64,000 bases of DNA from assembly GCA_033439685.1 (NCBI GenBank), contig JAUEDM010000001.1, positions 8,494,001 through 8,558,000 on the forward strand. The letters run 5' to 3'. This DNA comes from Apodospora peruviana (taxonomy: Eukaryota; Ascomycota; Sordariomycetes; Sordariales; Lasiosphaeriaceae). The position numbers and the translations under genes are program-made. Numbering within the stretch: position 1 is the stretch's first letter; each line of letters opens with the position of its first letter. Below, piece after piece: positions 20,000 to 31,868 of the stretch. The notes beneath the pieces were generated by a model that was given only the letters and a program-made list of their open reading frames with translations, made no database searches and was not told the DNA's origin.

Positions 20000-20378
20000 G
20001 TGCTCTCTTGCAAATAGATATGCTGATCTAGCCGCTGATGTGTTCCTTCATGTAGTTCAAACTATAACGGACCGAGCCAGCACGCAAAATAAGTCATGGC
20101 TAGCCGCACGGCCAACAGGGACTAATTAGATCGGGCCTTACTATGTGGGCCCTACCAACGTGGCGGTGCTCCTGGACGAAACGAACAAGTGGCAATACCA
20201 AATTGCTCATAATTTTTGCGTATCAAATCGCCGTCATGTAACTCTTCTGCTGTACACCATCGTCCAAGGAGAGACTAAGGAAGCAACGGGACGGTTTCTT
20301 GCCAATTGTCTCATCCCATCAACGTCACTTACACTTATCTCTCGTCTGAAAGAATCAACGGTACCAGAAGTAACAAAG

Positions 20379-21045
20379 ATGTCGCCCTCCACCAATGTCG
20401 ACTTAACCTCGCCACTGTTCGGTACCGGGCCGACAGCCACACCAGGGACCTCGCAAGGCTCCATCTACCTCTACAAAGACAGCGACTGCTACGAGGCTCT
20501 CACGGAAACCGCGACGCATCTGCTGCCGGATAAATGCTGGAACGTGCCGACAGCCAACACCACCGCCGTATCAAGTTCGTTTGCTCACCATTTTATTTCA
20601 TTACTCCCATTATTGCGTCAATAATCTCTTATCCAATCTGCTTGAAGTCAACACCCTCATCTCCTGCCCCGACTACGGCTCGCCCCTTCTGACCCTGTAC
20701 GACGGAGCCAACTGCGAGAGCGCCACCAGCCTGCGCCCAACAGTCGTCGGCAAGACTGAAGTGTGCCAGGCCATGGACAGCGGCAACGCTACGGGAGCCG
20801 ACCCGGGAGTCAACATCGCCAGCACCCGCTGGGTGTGCGTGTTCAAGGGTATCTCGAGCGTCGGCAACACGATAACGTACGAGACACAGCCAACGGTGAC
20901 TGCCACGAGCAATACTAGTAGTGATAGTGATGGGCCGTGTTGTTCATGTTGCTGTAATGGCTGTTGTAAGTGCAATTGCGTTGTCATGTGGGAGAATGAA
21001 AAGTTGAAAGCACACACACATGGTAGCCAGATAGCAGCTCAATGA
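20379..21045 (+). CDS. Small cysteine-containing protein of a fungal secreted family
   Basis: Exon 1 (20379-20574) and exon 2 (20648-21045) join through an intron with donor GTTCGT and acceptor TGAAG, the split codon A+TC giving Ile. The product has two related halves: GSIYLYKDSDCYEALTETA...LPDKCWNV, then CPDYGSPLLTLYDGANCESA...EVCQAM. This 'LYxDxxCxxA ... C' layout occurs in many fungal secreted proteins of unknown role. No signal peptide is visible in the chosen N-terminus, so a leader exon may be missing. The C-terminus runs into a CCSCCCNGCCKCNC cluster. A GTAAGT donor lies inside it, so the true end may differ. The last bases overlap the end of the ABC transporter gene on the other strand. 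Confidence 0.5.
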
Positions 21046-24000
21046 TCCTGCATCTGCACCATCTCGTAAAACAGGCTTCCTCCCTGTTTACTCAGCAAGC
21101 TCTTCGGGCTGCCCTTCTCCACTACCCGTCCCTGTCGAAGCACCACGACTTGATCAAAGCCGATATCGGCGTCCGCTACAGTCCTGACACGATGCGTCAC
21201 CACGATGACAGTCCATTCTTTGAACTCGGTTTTGATCAGCTCGTTGACGAGCTTCTCCGTCTGTAAGTCAAGACTGGCAGTTTAAGTATCAGCAGGAGTG
21301 CCTCATGTCGACAGCAAAGTTGCAAGGGGGTTTAGTTCAGTAGGCAGGGGGTAAAAGAACAAAGGCAAAAAGTAAACAAAAAAGGGGGTCGACATCAACT
21401 TACTGGCTAGTAGCCTCATCCAGAACCAACACTCTACTATTCCGTCGTAACATCACCCTCGCCAGGCAAAAGAGCTGCCTCTGGCCCGTACTCAACCAAT
21501 CCACAGCCAACTGCGCGTCCAGCTGGCCATCCTTCCCTTCAATCAACTCCTTCAGCCCCGTCTTGGCCAACACATCCCACAACGCGTCATTATTGCCAGC
21601 ACCAGTATACTCGTCCAACGGATCCAGATTCTCTCGCACAGTCCCAACAAGAAACAGCGGGTCCTGCGGCAGCGCAACGATGCCAGCTCGCACCCTGTCC
21701 GGCGGAAGCGAAAGGATGTCCACGCCATCGACTGTGATGGACCCTCTGCTGCCTGTGGTGGCGTTCGTGTCTGGCTCGTACAGCCTCAACACCAAAGCCA
21801 GCAGGCTAGACTTGCCGCTTCCCGTTCGTCCGCAGATGGCCACCTTTGTTCCGGCATTAAAGGTGAGGTTGACATTATCGAGAACCTTGAGCTCGCCGTA
21901 AGATGCCGAGATATTCGATATCTCGACCTCGCCACGGGATGGCCATGCAGCATCGGGGACTTGCGTCTCGCCAGATGCAGTATACTCGGCCGGAGTGGTA
22001 TCAACATAATCCTTGATCCTACCCACGGCCTGCAGGGACGTCTCGAGGTTCGTCCAGAAAATGATGAGCGTACTGACTACCATCCCGAAATTCATGACGC
22101 TGACCAGGGCCACGCCCAGATACCCCGGGTCGATGGAATCGCGCAGCGCCACGGCGAGACCCATCAGAAGCACCGCCATGCCAGCCGTGACGAGGTCCAG
22201 CACCAGTGTAAGCCATCGCTGCAGACAGAACAGCAGGTAATGCGGCCTTTGGGATATATCCAACAGTGTATCGTTCTCCTTCTCTGCCGCAGCTGTCCAG
22301 GAGAACGCGCGGATGGTGATCAGACCGGCCGATGTGGAGATGAAGTGGCCAAACAAGGGGCCTTTGAGTTCGAGATCGAGGGTGCGCAGCTGCCGCGAGG
22401 TGGTCAGGTAGATGTGTTGCACTGTGTAGAGAACAGCTCCCAGAAAGGGGATAGATACGGCGAGGTAGCCCGACGCGATGCAAGTGAGGACTATCTCACC
22501 GACGAGGGACGCGAGGCCTCCCGTGGTGATGATGAAGCTGACTGGAAGTGCTAGGTCTATGAGATTCAGGTCGCCGGTGAACCTGTTCAAGTGAGTTAAT
22601 AATCCGCTTGTCGCTAGGGGGTAGAGGCAGACTTACAGGTTGACAATTGAGCCGGTATCCTTGGCGACAAAGAAAGACAACGGGGCACTAATTAGTTCGT
22701 GGTTAGTTTCTGTCCGGTCATGATCATGTGTAGACGAAGATTCCTTACCCAAACGTTGAGTCGAGTAACTTGCGGTGGATATTCTTTGCTGATTTCGGGA
22801 TGAGGACAAGAAGCAAGAAGCTGGCAAACACCAAAGTCCATGTCAGTCACCTTCTTAGTGGATAATATTAGCTGAAAGTCGACGTCACTCACCTTGCGGA
22901 TAACGCAATGAAGAGAACTGTGAGGATCGCAAAGAGCATGTAGATACCGACCCATGTTCCGACATATTCGTTCAGGTTCCGCTGATTTGCCGCCACCCAG
23001 AACTTGAGCCATACCGCTGTTACTCATGAATTAGCCACAGTTATAAATCCTCAGAAACGAGAAACTGGTATGCTTACGTTGCGCGGTATTACATCCGACC
23101 CGAAACAATACGAGGGCTGAAAACACCCAGACAAATACCTTGCCCATGGACGAGACGTAATACCTAAGGCTACTAACCGGGCGAGGCTGCAGCAATGGTA
23201 GCTTCTCCGGCTCCTTTTGGGCTTTCCCATGGGACACGACCTTGGAGACGATTGCTATATCTGAGCCTCCAATTTCAGCAGTGTCACCATGGGCTTCGTT
23301 GCCCACCATCCCAATCTCGTTGCTCTCATTTTCGGCTCGCTTAGAAGGCATCCGGGCAACGTGTGTTAGCTCTTGAACATAATCGGACGACGACTTCAGG
23401 GAATGGAAATCGCCTCGGGCGGTGACGCGTCCATCCGGTCCCAAGACGAGAATCTCGTCAGCAAAAGATAACCATTGCGCTAAAAGAGACTTGATTAGCG
23501 GTACAATCCAAGCATCACGGCAACAAACCCGCCGATTTCAAGAGATATACCATTATGCGTGGCAAAGACAACTGCTCTGCCATCCTCGCGGAAGATCCCG
23601 CCCTCCTTAAACAGAGCGCAGAAGGATTTAAGGGCTGTATCAGCGTCCAGACCGCTCAGCGTGTCGTCTATAATAATCAGCTGCTTGCCGCTGTATGCTG
23701 CTCTTGCTAGCGACTAAACAATACGTCAACAACGGCCATTTAATAGACGACCTGTTGGTATTCTTGTAACTCACAATTCTCTGCCGCTGTCCACCAGACA
23801 GCGACAGTCCCTTACTCCCTGTAAGAGTCTCGTCGCCCTTAGGCAACTGAGCAAAGTCCGTCTGCAGCTGACAAGCCTCAATCACCCGGCGGTACCGATC
23901 TTCATCGTAGTCCAAGATGCCGAGTATGTTTTCCCTGATGCTGAGGTTCAGAATCCACGGCTCCTGGTCACAGTAAGCAATCTGTTTGGGAGACGCGCAC

Positions 24001-26354
24001 TCGACGCTGCCGGCCAGAATATAAGTCTCGCCCAGGAACGACCGGAGAAGCGTCGATTTCCCCACGCCGACTGGGCCTATGACCATGGTCAGCGTGGAAG
24101 GAAGAACATCGATGTTGATACCTTGTATGATGGGTGGTTTGGATGCCTCCCAACCGAAGGAGCCTTCTACTATGCGAACAAGGGGGCTTCTGGCAGACGG
24201 TGAGCTGGGTTGGTGTTGCCTGATGGCCATGTCGCCGACCGATTGCAGTTCATCCCCTGTGACAGTGCTTCGTTTATTTTTGACCTGGCCGGTTTTCGCC
24301 GTCGTGATCGGCGGTGGCAAGGCCCGGGAATCTTGTTGGACCTCCTTTTGAAGATACTCTTGGACACGATCAAGGCAGCTCAGCGCGGAGGCCATGTTTG
24401 TGGTGGCCGACACAAGCTCCGCGACGGGGCTAATCAGGATGGATAGCAAGGCGAGAGACGTAAAGGCAGTCCCGGCCTGAAACTGGTCACCTCCGCCGAA
24501 CTGTCTAGCCATCGCGAATGCGGCAAATGTCACGGCTGGGGTGATCATCATCGGGGTTTGACCTGAATAGAGCACAATTGTTGTCAGCAACTTGGGTATA
24601 TATGTAGGCTTCGTAGAAAAGGCTTATGTGCTGACCAATGGTGATGTTGACAATCTGCAGACGGCGAAACGCCTTTTGATCATCCATCTCAGCAGATCGA
24701 AAGTTCTGAATTTGGTTGGCCACCCTCTGGCTGAGGCCAGACATTTTGACTCCCTTGGTGTAACCGATCGCATCGGTAGTGATCCCGACCCGTTTCTGTA
24801 TGGCCTGCATCCAGCGTCTTTGGCGAGTTGGAATGTTCGTCCCGACCTTCGATACCACAAGACCACAAACTAGCATCATGACCCCAAGAGTTAGAACTAG
24901 AGACGGTGGGTAGTAAAGAGCAGGTCTGCGGGTTTCCGACTTACCTAGGGCAACAACCAAAGGAGCAACGGAGACTGCACCAAGGTAGATGCTCAAGATC
25001 CAGAGACCAAGACCAACCTGCACGATGGCCGGTACGACGTTCAAAACCCACTGCAGCGTCTGCTGGATTCTCTCCATGTCGGTGCTCATGAGACTCACGG
25101 CAGTCGCAGAACCGGCGCATTCCGACGCCGGCAACTTCAAACTGTGTCTGAAGATCATGCCAATCAGCGACCCTCGAATCATTGTGAGCAATCTGAACGT
25201 CAGATGCTGGTACCAAAGGGTGGAGATCTGCGATTGTGTGGTTGTTGTTAATAACGTACATGGATCTATCCAGAAGACTTCACAGTAGATTTTGAGAGTC
25301 ACTTGCCGCAACGCCAGTATAAACCAACCCAAAAGCGCCAATCAACCCATATCCAAACGCCACCGGAACAGTTTGATGATTCGCAATATACCCAAGGGCG
25401 GCCTGAACCAGAAACGGCTGCGCGACGGCGAACCCAACCAGTGCCATACGTGGCAACTGGATCAGGAGCAACTGTCCGGCAAACGCCCTGGTCAAGGCTA
25501 GCGCCAGCCTCCTCTTCCGCGTCAACCTGGTCTTGCTCCACGCAAAATCAAGCGCTTCGGTAAGCTTCTGGGAACCCAGTTCATCATCGACAGGGTACAA
25601 GTCATCGACGGAAAGCCTTTTTCTGTAGCCGAGCAAGAACAGAGGATTCAGCCAGAGTAGCAAACTTCTGCTGAGAAAACCTGCCGTCTCTTCGGGAGAG
25701 TAATATGTCTTGCCGCCGTCTGGCGACGGGATGAGGTGTGAAGTCTTGGGAAGAGATTCAATGACGAGCAGCACGGATTTCATAGCAAAGCTGGCGGCTT
25801 GTAGCGCAGCGATGGTTTGTTGCCCTGGTATGAGCCATCGCGTTCGGAGCCTGGCGATGTCGAACAGCAGGGTGAACAAGAGGTAGGCCTGGATGATGGA
25901 CGCGGGCCGAGGCGTGCGCGAGTGCTCGAGCAAAGAAAGCACAGCCAGGCCGGCAATGGTTACGAAGATACAGACAGAGGATGGGATCGCCAGCTCCGAG
26001 GATGTATACCCCGCCTTGTCAGACGCATAAAGGCCGAGTTCAGCGAGATGCAGAGCGCCCAAAGCAAGGTATAGTGTCTAGTTATCAACAGTCAGTGCTG
26101 TTTTGGGTAGATAGGCCGCGGATGAAGCTCACCAACTTGACAACGAGCGCAGGAAACCAATCGACGACTTTGGACATCTTAAAGACGTGCCACGCGCGGA
26201 AGCCGAGAAATGGAAGCACCAGAAGGCTCGGCGCAAGCCCAAAGAAGGCGCTCTCGAAAGTGACGGTGAAGTCGAAATCGCATGATGAGACGAGGTCACC
26301 GCCCTCCCGCGTTTCCACGACTGGGCCAAATCCTGTGTCAGTTTCGCATTTCAT
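21039..26354 (-). CDS. ABC transporter, ABCC (MRP-like) family
   Basis: A multi-exon gene encoding about 1,400 residues, from the Met at 26354 to a TGA at 21041-21039. The order is that of full-length ABCC pumps. The N-terminus has FDFTVTFESAFFGLAPSLLV and further hydrophobic helices. TMD1 includes SLMSTDMERIQQTLQWV. NBD1 has Walker A GPVGVGKST, signature LSGGQRQRI and Walker B LIIIDDTLSGLD. TMD2 includes FTGDLNLIDLALPVSF. NBD2 has Walker A GRTGSGKSS, signature LSTGQRQ and Walker B VLVLDEATSQ, and the gene ends in EMVQMQDH. NBD1 carries Asp in place of the catalytic Glu, as usual in ABCC proteins, leaving NBD2 as the main hydrolytic site. At least eight short introns are needed. It probably exports organic anions or conjugated xenobiotics at the plasma or vacuolar membrane; the substrate cannot be told. 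Confidence 0.9.
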
Positions 26355-27496
26355 GATTGGGTTATGCTGTCTGTAGTCGAGAAAGGGTGGGTTAGAATGA
26401 CAGAGTGCAAAACCGTCCTGTCATGTTCAATGCTGCCAACGTCAAATTTTAACGAAGAAGTTGAAGTCGAATTCATTTTGATGTGCGAAAGCCAGGTTTG
26501 CTGACCTCTCCATGTTCATCTTGTTTGCGGAAAGTAACGGGACAAAAGTCTGGGCGCGAACAGAGGTACATCCCGACCTTCATGCAGGAGGGAGGTGATA
26601 AGCCAAAGGGTTGCGGTCGGCTAATTTGCTCAACCACATCCCTTCGAGTCCTTCCGTTCCATATGGGATTTGGGAACGCGTGTGGGCGTGTCGGGGGGAG
26701 TTGGGGTTGGGGTTGTGCGTACTGAAGTCAAAATGGTCCGAGGTATTGGAGACCAGACAACAGGAAAGATTCGGAAGATGGAAACGGGCAGGTTATATAT
26801 ATTTATAATGAATACTATCCAAACCACGTGGTTATAAATTACGAAACGACTAGTGCGAGCCAAATCACACCCAGTACCTCACCCGAAAAGCAGGTGAAGA
26901 GATGATTGTGTATAAGAATATAAGGGACGTATTAACTCAGGCAGGCGTATAATCGGTTCTGTTACCGTGAGTATGGGAACCGTCCAGTTGCTTATTTTGG
27001 CTCTCCTTGGACAATGATGTCGAAGCGGAAACAGTAGCACATGATGGCGATTATTATTGTTGTGGTTGCACAACGCATAACTGCTGAAGATGTTTTACGG
27101 GTTACTGGGTGGAAGATTGCGCACGGTGATGTCATAACGTACTTGGCCATGGAGTAGTGGTGGCCTGTGAAACTTAGGCATGCCATCTAACCATCTTGTC
27201 GTTCACCAAGGCTTTCTCTCTCTGGCTGTGCTTTGCTCTGGGGGGGGGGGGGGGGGGGGCGGAATTTCAGCAGGGGTTTAATATGCATAAAGGCTTCTCT
27301 TTAGGTACGTACGTCATCAAGGAAGGCACAATACAAATATCGGACTGACGAGACCTCCCCAAACAGTATTTCATTTCGTGCCTCCCAACAGGAAAATTGG
27401 GATCAAGGCCGCTCATCAAGCCCGTCTTGCCGTTCACCGTGGTTTCCCCCGGACTTTTCTGGATCCAACCTGCCCGATCAACCACCATCAACTAAA
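26355..27496. other. Divergent intergenic region with poly-G tract
   Basis: About 1.1 kb between the ABC transporter (minus) and HET gene (plus). No gene is supported. It contains the G20 tract listed separately and AT-rich DNA around 26790-26960. Confidence 0.5.
27240..27259. repeat. Poly-G homopolymer, 20 bases
   Basis: An uninterrupted run of G at 27240-27259, about 240 bases upstream of the HET gene start. Its length may vary between isolates or be misjudged in sequencing. Confidence 0.9.
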
Positions 27497-30058
27497 ATGG
27501 ACCTTCAGCACGCCATAGAGTACGCCCGACGCGAGCTATCAACCTGCCTGGCTGATCACGCCTCCTGCGCAAGAACTGACGGGTTATGCAACGTAACGGC
27601 CTGCGGAAATGTCAGCCACATCAAATATCTCCGGAGGTACTACCAGCTCGCAAAGGGCGAGAAGGCGCGCCTGTTCATCCACGCTCCCCAGTCCGGCATT
27701 ATTCTCAACTCCACTCAAGAGGTGTCTTTGCTGGTCGATGACATGGGGTGTAGTGGCACAATGCCGCGCCGACTCCTGCACCTATCATCCGATGGCTGCA
27801 GGGTCCATCTCGTCGAGCTGGACGACAACCCCTTGTCAATACCCTATGTGGCCTTGAGCTACTGCTGGGGAGACTCGCAGTTTAAAACCGTGAAGAGCAC
27901 AATAACAACCTTTATGCGAGACGGACTCGAGGCCGCACAGCTGCCTGTGACTTTTCAGGACGCCATTACCGTGGTGCTCGGCCTTGGCTACGAGCACCTG
28001 TGGATTGATGCCCTGTGTATCGTGCAGGACGACCGCGACGACTGGATCAACGAGTCCAGACGCATGGGCGCCACCTACGGCCATGCAGTCTGCACGCTCC
28101 ATGCGGTGGACAGCGCTTCCGCCGACGGCGGCCTCATCCCGCGCGACTCGACTCTTGCCCTACCGGGTGTCCTCAACACGCGTGGTTGGGCGACTCAGGA
28201 GACGGCTCTCTCGCCGCGGTCGCTCATGTTCGGACTGGACGGCGTGAAGTGGGAATGTCGCGAGAGCGCGGGTTGCACAGAAGGACAGGAAACCCCGCCG
28301 GCGGTTCCTGGACTGAAATCGCTTTTCGCCTTCTTCCGCGACTGGGACAGCCTGGACAGCGCCGGCAACTCGCCAGAGTTCCAGGCGACACTGGACAAGC
28401 TCGAGTTCCTCGGTTTGACCCGAGACAAGCTCAAGAGCACCGGCATGACGCACAAAGATGTGGACCAACTGTCGCGTGCTATCGACACATTCCAGGAGCT
28501 GGGCATGAACATGGATCGTATGAAGAAGTTTGGATTCAGCCTGCAGACACTGGAGGCCGGTTCTACGGCGCTGCGATATATGGATCGAATCAAGATGTCC
28601 ATCGAAGACCTGAAGGCGGAGACATCAGCGGGCGCATACTTCAGACTTTTGAGAGCCGGATTCGCGCTGCTCCATGCCGAGAAGGATATGGGGATTTCGG
28701 CTCACCAGCTCGCCGCTGATGGGATGGATCTGGATGATCTCTGTGAGTTCGAATTGGACTTGGACCTTCTTCGGAGGCGCTACTGGCCGATCAAGATAGT
28801 CTGTATAGACCCGGGCCAGTTTGCGGAGTTGATTGGTGATATGGAGAGCTTTCGGACTAGTACAGACAGCGTGCCCATAGACGCTTATGATAGTAGCGAG
28901 TCTGACGAAGCTGAAAGTTCAAATGGGGGAGACAGTGATGATGATGACAAGGGGGACGATGGAGATAAACAGGAGGACGGCGACGAAGGAGGCGATCATC
29001 ATGACACGTCTAGCGGCTCGCAGAGCGAGGGTACGAACAATCCAGCCCTTGATGATATAATACCACAGTCTCATGGTTCCACACCCGCCACCCAAGGACA
29101 TGCAAGCGCAATCTCACAGCCTCTCATCCCCGGACCCAACAAAGAACGGCAGCAGTGGTCGCCGCTGGATCTAATCCTGGACGCAAACGTGATTCATCAG
29201 CACGATCCGGACCGGTACCTTCCCTTTCTCTCCAAGTGGTGGGATTTTCTCTATCACTATACACCTCGCCATCTGACGCGCGAGCCGGACCGGTTCCTAG
29301 CGTTGAACGGCATCAGCTCCGTCGCCGAGAGGTCGGTGAAGAAGATCCGCAACACCTGGGGGTTGTGGAAGATCGCCATCGAAACAGAACTCATGTGGTA
29401 TGTCGACCCAGTGCACCACGAGGCGGGTGCGCGCGCATCCGAGTGGCTCGGTCCCTCGTGGAGCTGGGTGGCCGTGAAGAGCGGCGCGCGCATCCGCAAC
29501 GCCGCGTACGAGCACAGGAGGGCGGGACACGCGTACAGTTCATTCACGTTCACATCAAGATCCCAGATCCACCTAGCTCACGGTACCAGTTTCGACCACC
29601 CCCTGCCCATCCGGTTGCAGTTCGACTGGGACTTTCGGACGGTCATGGTTGAGATGAGGGCAGACCTTAGAGCTGGTGAGATAGTCGCCTTTCAGGACGA
29701 GAACGACCGGCGCAAGCGATACAGGATGACACTCGCCCGTACAAACCATCAAGAGTACGAGTTCTGGCCGGACGTGGATATCGAGTTTCCCCTGGGCGAG
29801 GCTGTCCCCGTCTGGGCCGCGCTTTTGGGGCGTTATGACACGCTGGACGGCAAGTATGTCACGGCGAATCTCATGCTCAAACGTCGGGGTAATCACCCCC
29901 ATGGTCAGATTACCCCGTTTACCGCGGATGTCAAGAAAGATCCTGATCTCTTGCGTGAGCATCGCGGGTTTACGAGGCTCGGATATATGGAGGAAACATG
30001 TACTGACAAGGCCAGCTCGCAGCCCAGCGGGACCATGTTTATCACACAATTATATTAG
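27497..30058 (+). CDS. HET-domain protein (heterokaryon incompatibility type)
   Basis: An intronless frame of 853 residues. The HET domain is complete: ALSYCWGD at 119-126, LWIDALCIVQDD at 168-179, then YGHAVCTLHA and RGWATQE at 229-235, followed by SLMFG. HET proteins trigger cell death on encounter with a non-self partner or serve in fungal immunity. Between the HET core and the C-terminal part lies an unusual helical segment (about 297-425) with repeats spaced 30, 30 and 33 residues, then a strongly acidic Asp/Glu stretch (466-502). The C-terminal third has GPSWSWVAVKSG, the element that usually follows the domain in this family. No signal peptide or membrane helix is visible. The start has no competing upstream Met nearby. 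Confidence 0.92.
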   Translation: MDLQHAIEYARRELSTCLADHASCARTDGLCNVTACGNVSHIKYLRRYYQLAKGEKARLFIHAPQSGIILNSTQEVSLLVDDMGCSGTMPRRLLHLSSDGCRVHLVELDDNPLSIPYVALSYCWGDSQFKTVKSTITTFMRDGLEAAQLPVTFQDAITVVLGLGYEHLWIDALCIVQDDRDDWINESRRMGATYGHAVCTLHAVDSASADGGLIPRDSTLALPGVLNTRGWATQETALSPRSLMFGLDGVKWECRESAGCTEGQETPPAVPGLKSLFAFFRDWDSLDSAGNSPEFQATLDKLEFLGLTRDKLKSTGMTHKDVDQLSRAIDTFQELGMNMDRMKKFGFSLQTLEAGSTALRYMDRIKMSIEDLKAETSAGAYFRLLRAGFALLHAEKDMGISAHQLAADGMDLDDLCEFELDLDLLRRRYWPIKIVCIDPGQFAELIGDMESFRTSTDSVPIDAYDSSESDEAESSNGGDSDDDDKGDDGDKQEDGDEGGDHHDTSSGSQSEGTNNPALDDIIPQSHGSTPATQGHASAISQPLIPGPNKERQQWSPLDLILDANVIHQHDPDRYLPFLSKWWDFLYHYTPRHLTREPDRFLALNGISSVAERSVKKIRNTWGLWKIAIETELMWYVDPVHHEAGARASEWLGPSWSWVAVKSGARIRNAAYEHRRAGHAYSSFTFTSRSQIHLAHGTSFDHPLPIRLQFDWDFRTVMVEMRADLRAGEIVAFQDENDRRKRYRMTLARTNHQEYEFWPDVDIEFPLGEAVPVWAALLGRYDTLDGKYVTANLMLKRRGNHPHGQITPFTADVKKDPDLLREHRGFTRLGYMEETCTDKASSQPSGTMFITQLY

Positions 30059-31868
30059 CTCCTAAATCCTAACCACGGAGTCATTCAAGTGTGCATATCC
30101 GAGGTCCTTTACAGAGACGGGTCGATTAAGTTCCTAAGGTTCGCAGAAAGGACTAATTCTAGTCGCAGGTTAAGGAACTGAAAAAGTATTAGGGCGCATA
30201 TAACAAATCGTAAAGACTTTAAGCTATTCTAATTTCTACCGTTTACACTTTAATATTACGGTTACCTAGTGATTCTTACTTCTGTGCTTGACCATCTACG
30301 TGTCACGGCCAGCGGTTCAAGGCGTGATAGCTGTTCAATCGGCTCTACGAACGAAGATTCTCCTCTGAAGAGGAGAGGAGAAAGGAAGAACGAGACGCGT
30401 CGGAGACACGTTTGTCATTGGGTCTTCCAGGGTTAGGGTGCCAGCACCTGACCCGCTTCTATAGCAGTCAGCTCGTCACACTACCCCCCGCCAAACCCTG
30501 GATGTCGACGCAGGAGATCATTCAGGGGTTTGTCAAGCGTGTCGTCGTTTTCCGCCGCCGAGCGTTCAGCTCATCGTGCTCAGCAACGTTGTCATGGATG
30601 CCTCTCGCAACGCCACCGGAGGTATTATCTGGCAACAGTAACCAGATGGAGGATGGAAGCCAGTAGGTTCAAGTTCAAGCAGCGTGGCTAGCAGTCTCGC
30701 CTCGAGCACCAGACCATCATCCAACAGTTCCGTTCTTTCCAGTTCATGGGGCATTTCAGCTCCCGGCAGCAGTTCAGCACTCGCAGTTAAAATCATGTCA
30801 TCGAGCTCTTCTTTCCCGGCCCGCGCCCTGGAATCCTCATCATCGTCGAGCTTACCTGCCGTTTCCGAGGGCACCAGCAGCACCAAATCTCTCGGTGTCG
30901 CCGCAAACCCAGGCTCGTCATCTTCCAGCTTGTTCCGGGAGGGCGAAGGCACGTCTGTGGCTGGAAGTGCTGTCCCAGGCTAGTCACCAATCTTGATATA
31001 TACATGCCCTCCGCTCGGATTTCACAGTACATAATATGAACCTAACTCCAGTCACCACGTTATAGTGGCAGCCGAAACCACTCCCGTTATTGTTACCGTC
31101 ACCAAGACGAAGAAGAAGACGATCTGGACAGCGTACTATGACGCCCGTTGCGACTGCTACACGTCGTCCGAGCGCAGGATCAGAACCTCGACGCAGCCTA
31201 CGCATACTGATGCGTGGCACACCCGGGGCAGTGACAACAACCATGGTCATGATTACGACGGCAGCCATGGAAACCACTATGGCAGCAAGCCATCCGCTTG
31301 CCCTCGCTTCCGTCCATGATACTGATAGTAAATTACGACGTGTATATAGCTTGATTTGGTAAAGTGTGGTGTTTTTAACTTTAACTCTCTTGCTTGGTAC
31401 CAAGGTGCCAGGGTAGCGGGATGATTAGAGTGGAAAGGGTTAGCGTTGCTCCCCGTTTCTCTACCCCCTGAAAAATGGATCACCGCCGTCACGATCGATG
31501 CACAGTTATTAGATGCTTGGCAAAATTTCCAAACCTAGCGATTTTGCTTCTGTCCGAAATCCATCGGACTCCATCTGACTCCACTGGTTCTTCATCCGCC
31601 AATATCCATCCAAAGAGGATCTGGCTCTGATGAGTTCCAACCAATGATCCCATGCCCATGCCCATGTTCAAGTGGTTCAGCAAGTGATTGGATGGGCAGA
31701 TAGGAAATTGGAAAACGCCACCAACCCGCACCACCAATCTGCTTGATAATGATGGGATGGACGCGTCGTCAGCTGAATCGGTGCGTGTCTCGCGCACTTT
31801 AACGGCCAGCATGTAAAACATTTATTTTCTTTTCCTTTTTTCTTGTCGTTGTCTTCTTTCTTTGCGCC
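30059..31868. other. Intergenic with AT-rich patch and Ser-rich frame
   Basis: About 1.8 kb. 30120-30290 is AT-rich with many TA and TTA/TAA steps, possibly a remnant of mutated repeat DNA. 30642-30983 (plus) encodes a Ser-rich stretch described separately. The last 300 bases lead into the mannosyltransferase gene. Confidence 0.4.
30642..30983 (+). other. Ser-rich reading frame, possible gene fragment
   Basis: The frame is open from just after a TAA at 30639 to a TAG at 30983. It encodes clusters of four to five serines separated by Ala, Gly and Pro, as in linkers of fungal cell-wall proteins. A second frame at 31065-31319 (ending in His/Asp/Gly-rich sequence) could follow an intron with acceptor GTTATAG. 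I could not assemble a convincing gene, and neither piece has a recognisable domain. Confidence 0.22.

Noticed and set aside
21961..22554. A 197-codon plus-strand frame
   Set aside because: Antisense to the second membrane domain and NBD2 linker of the ABC transporter.
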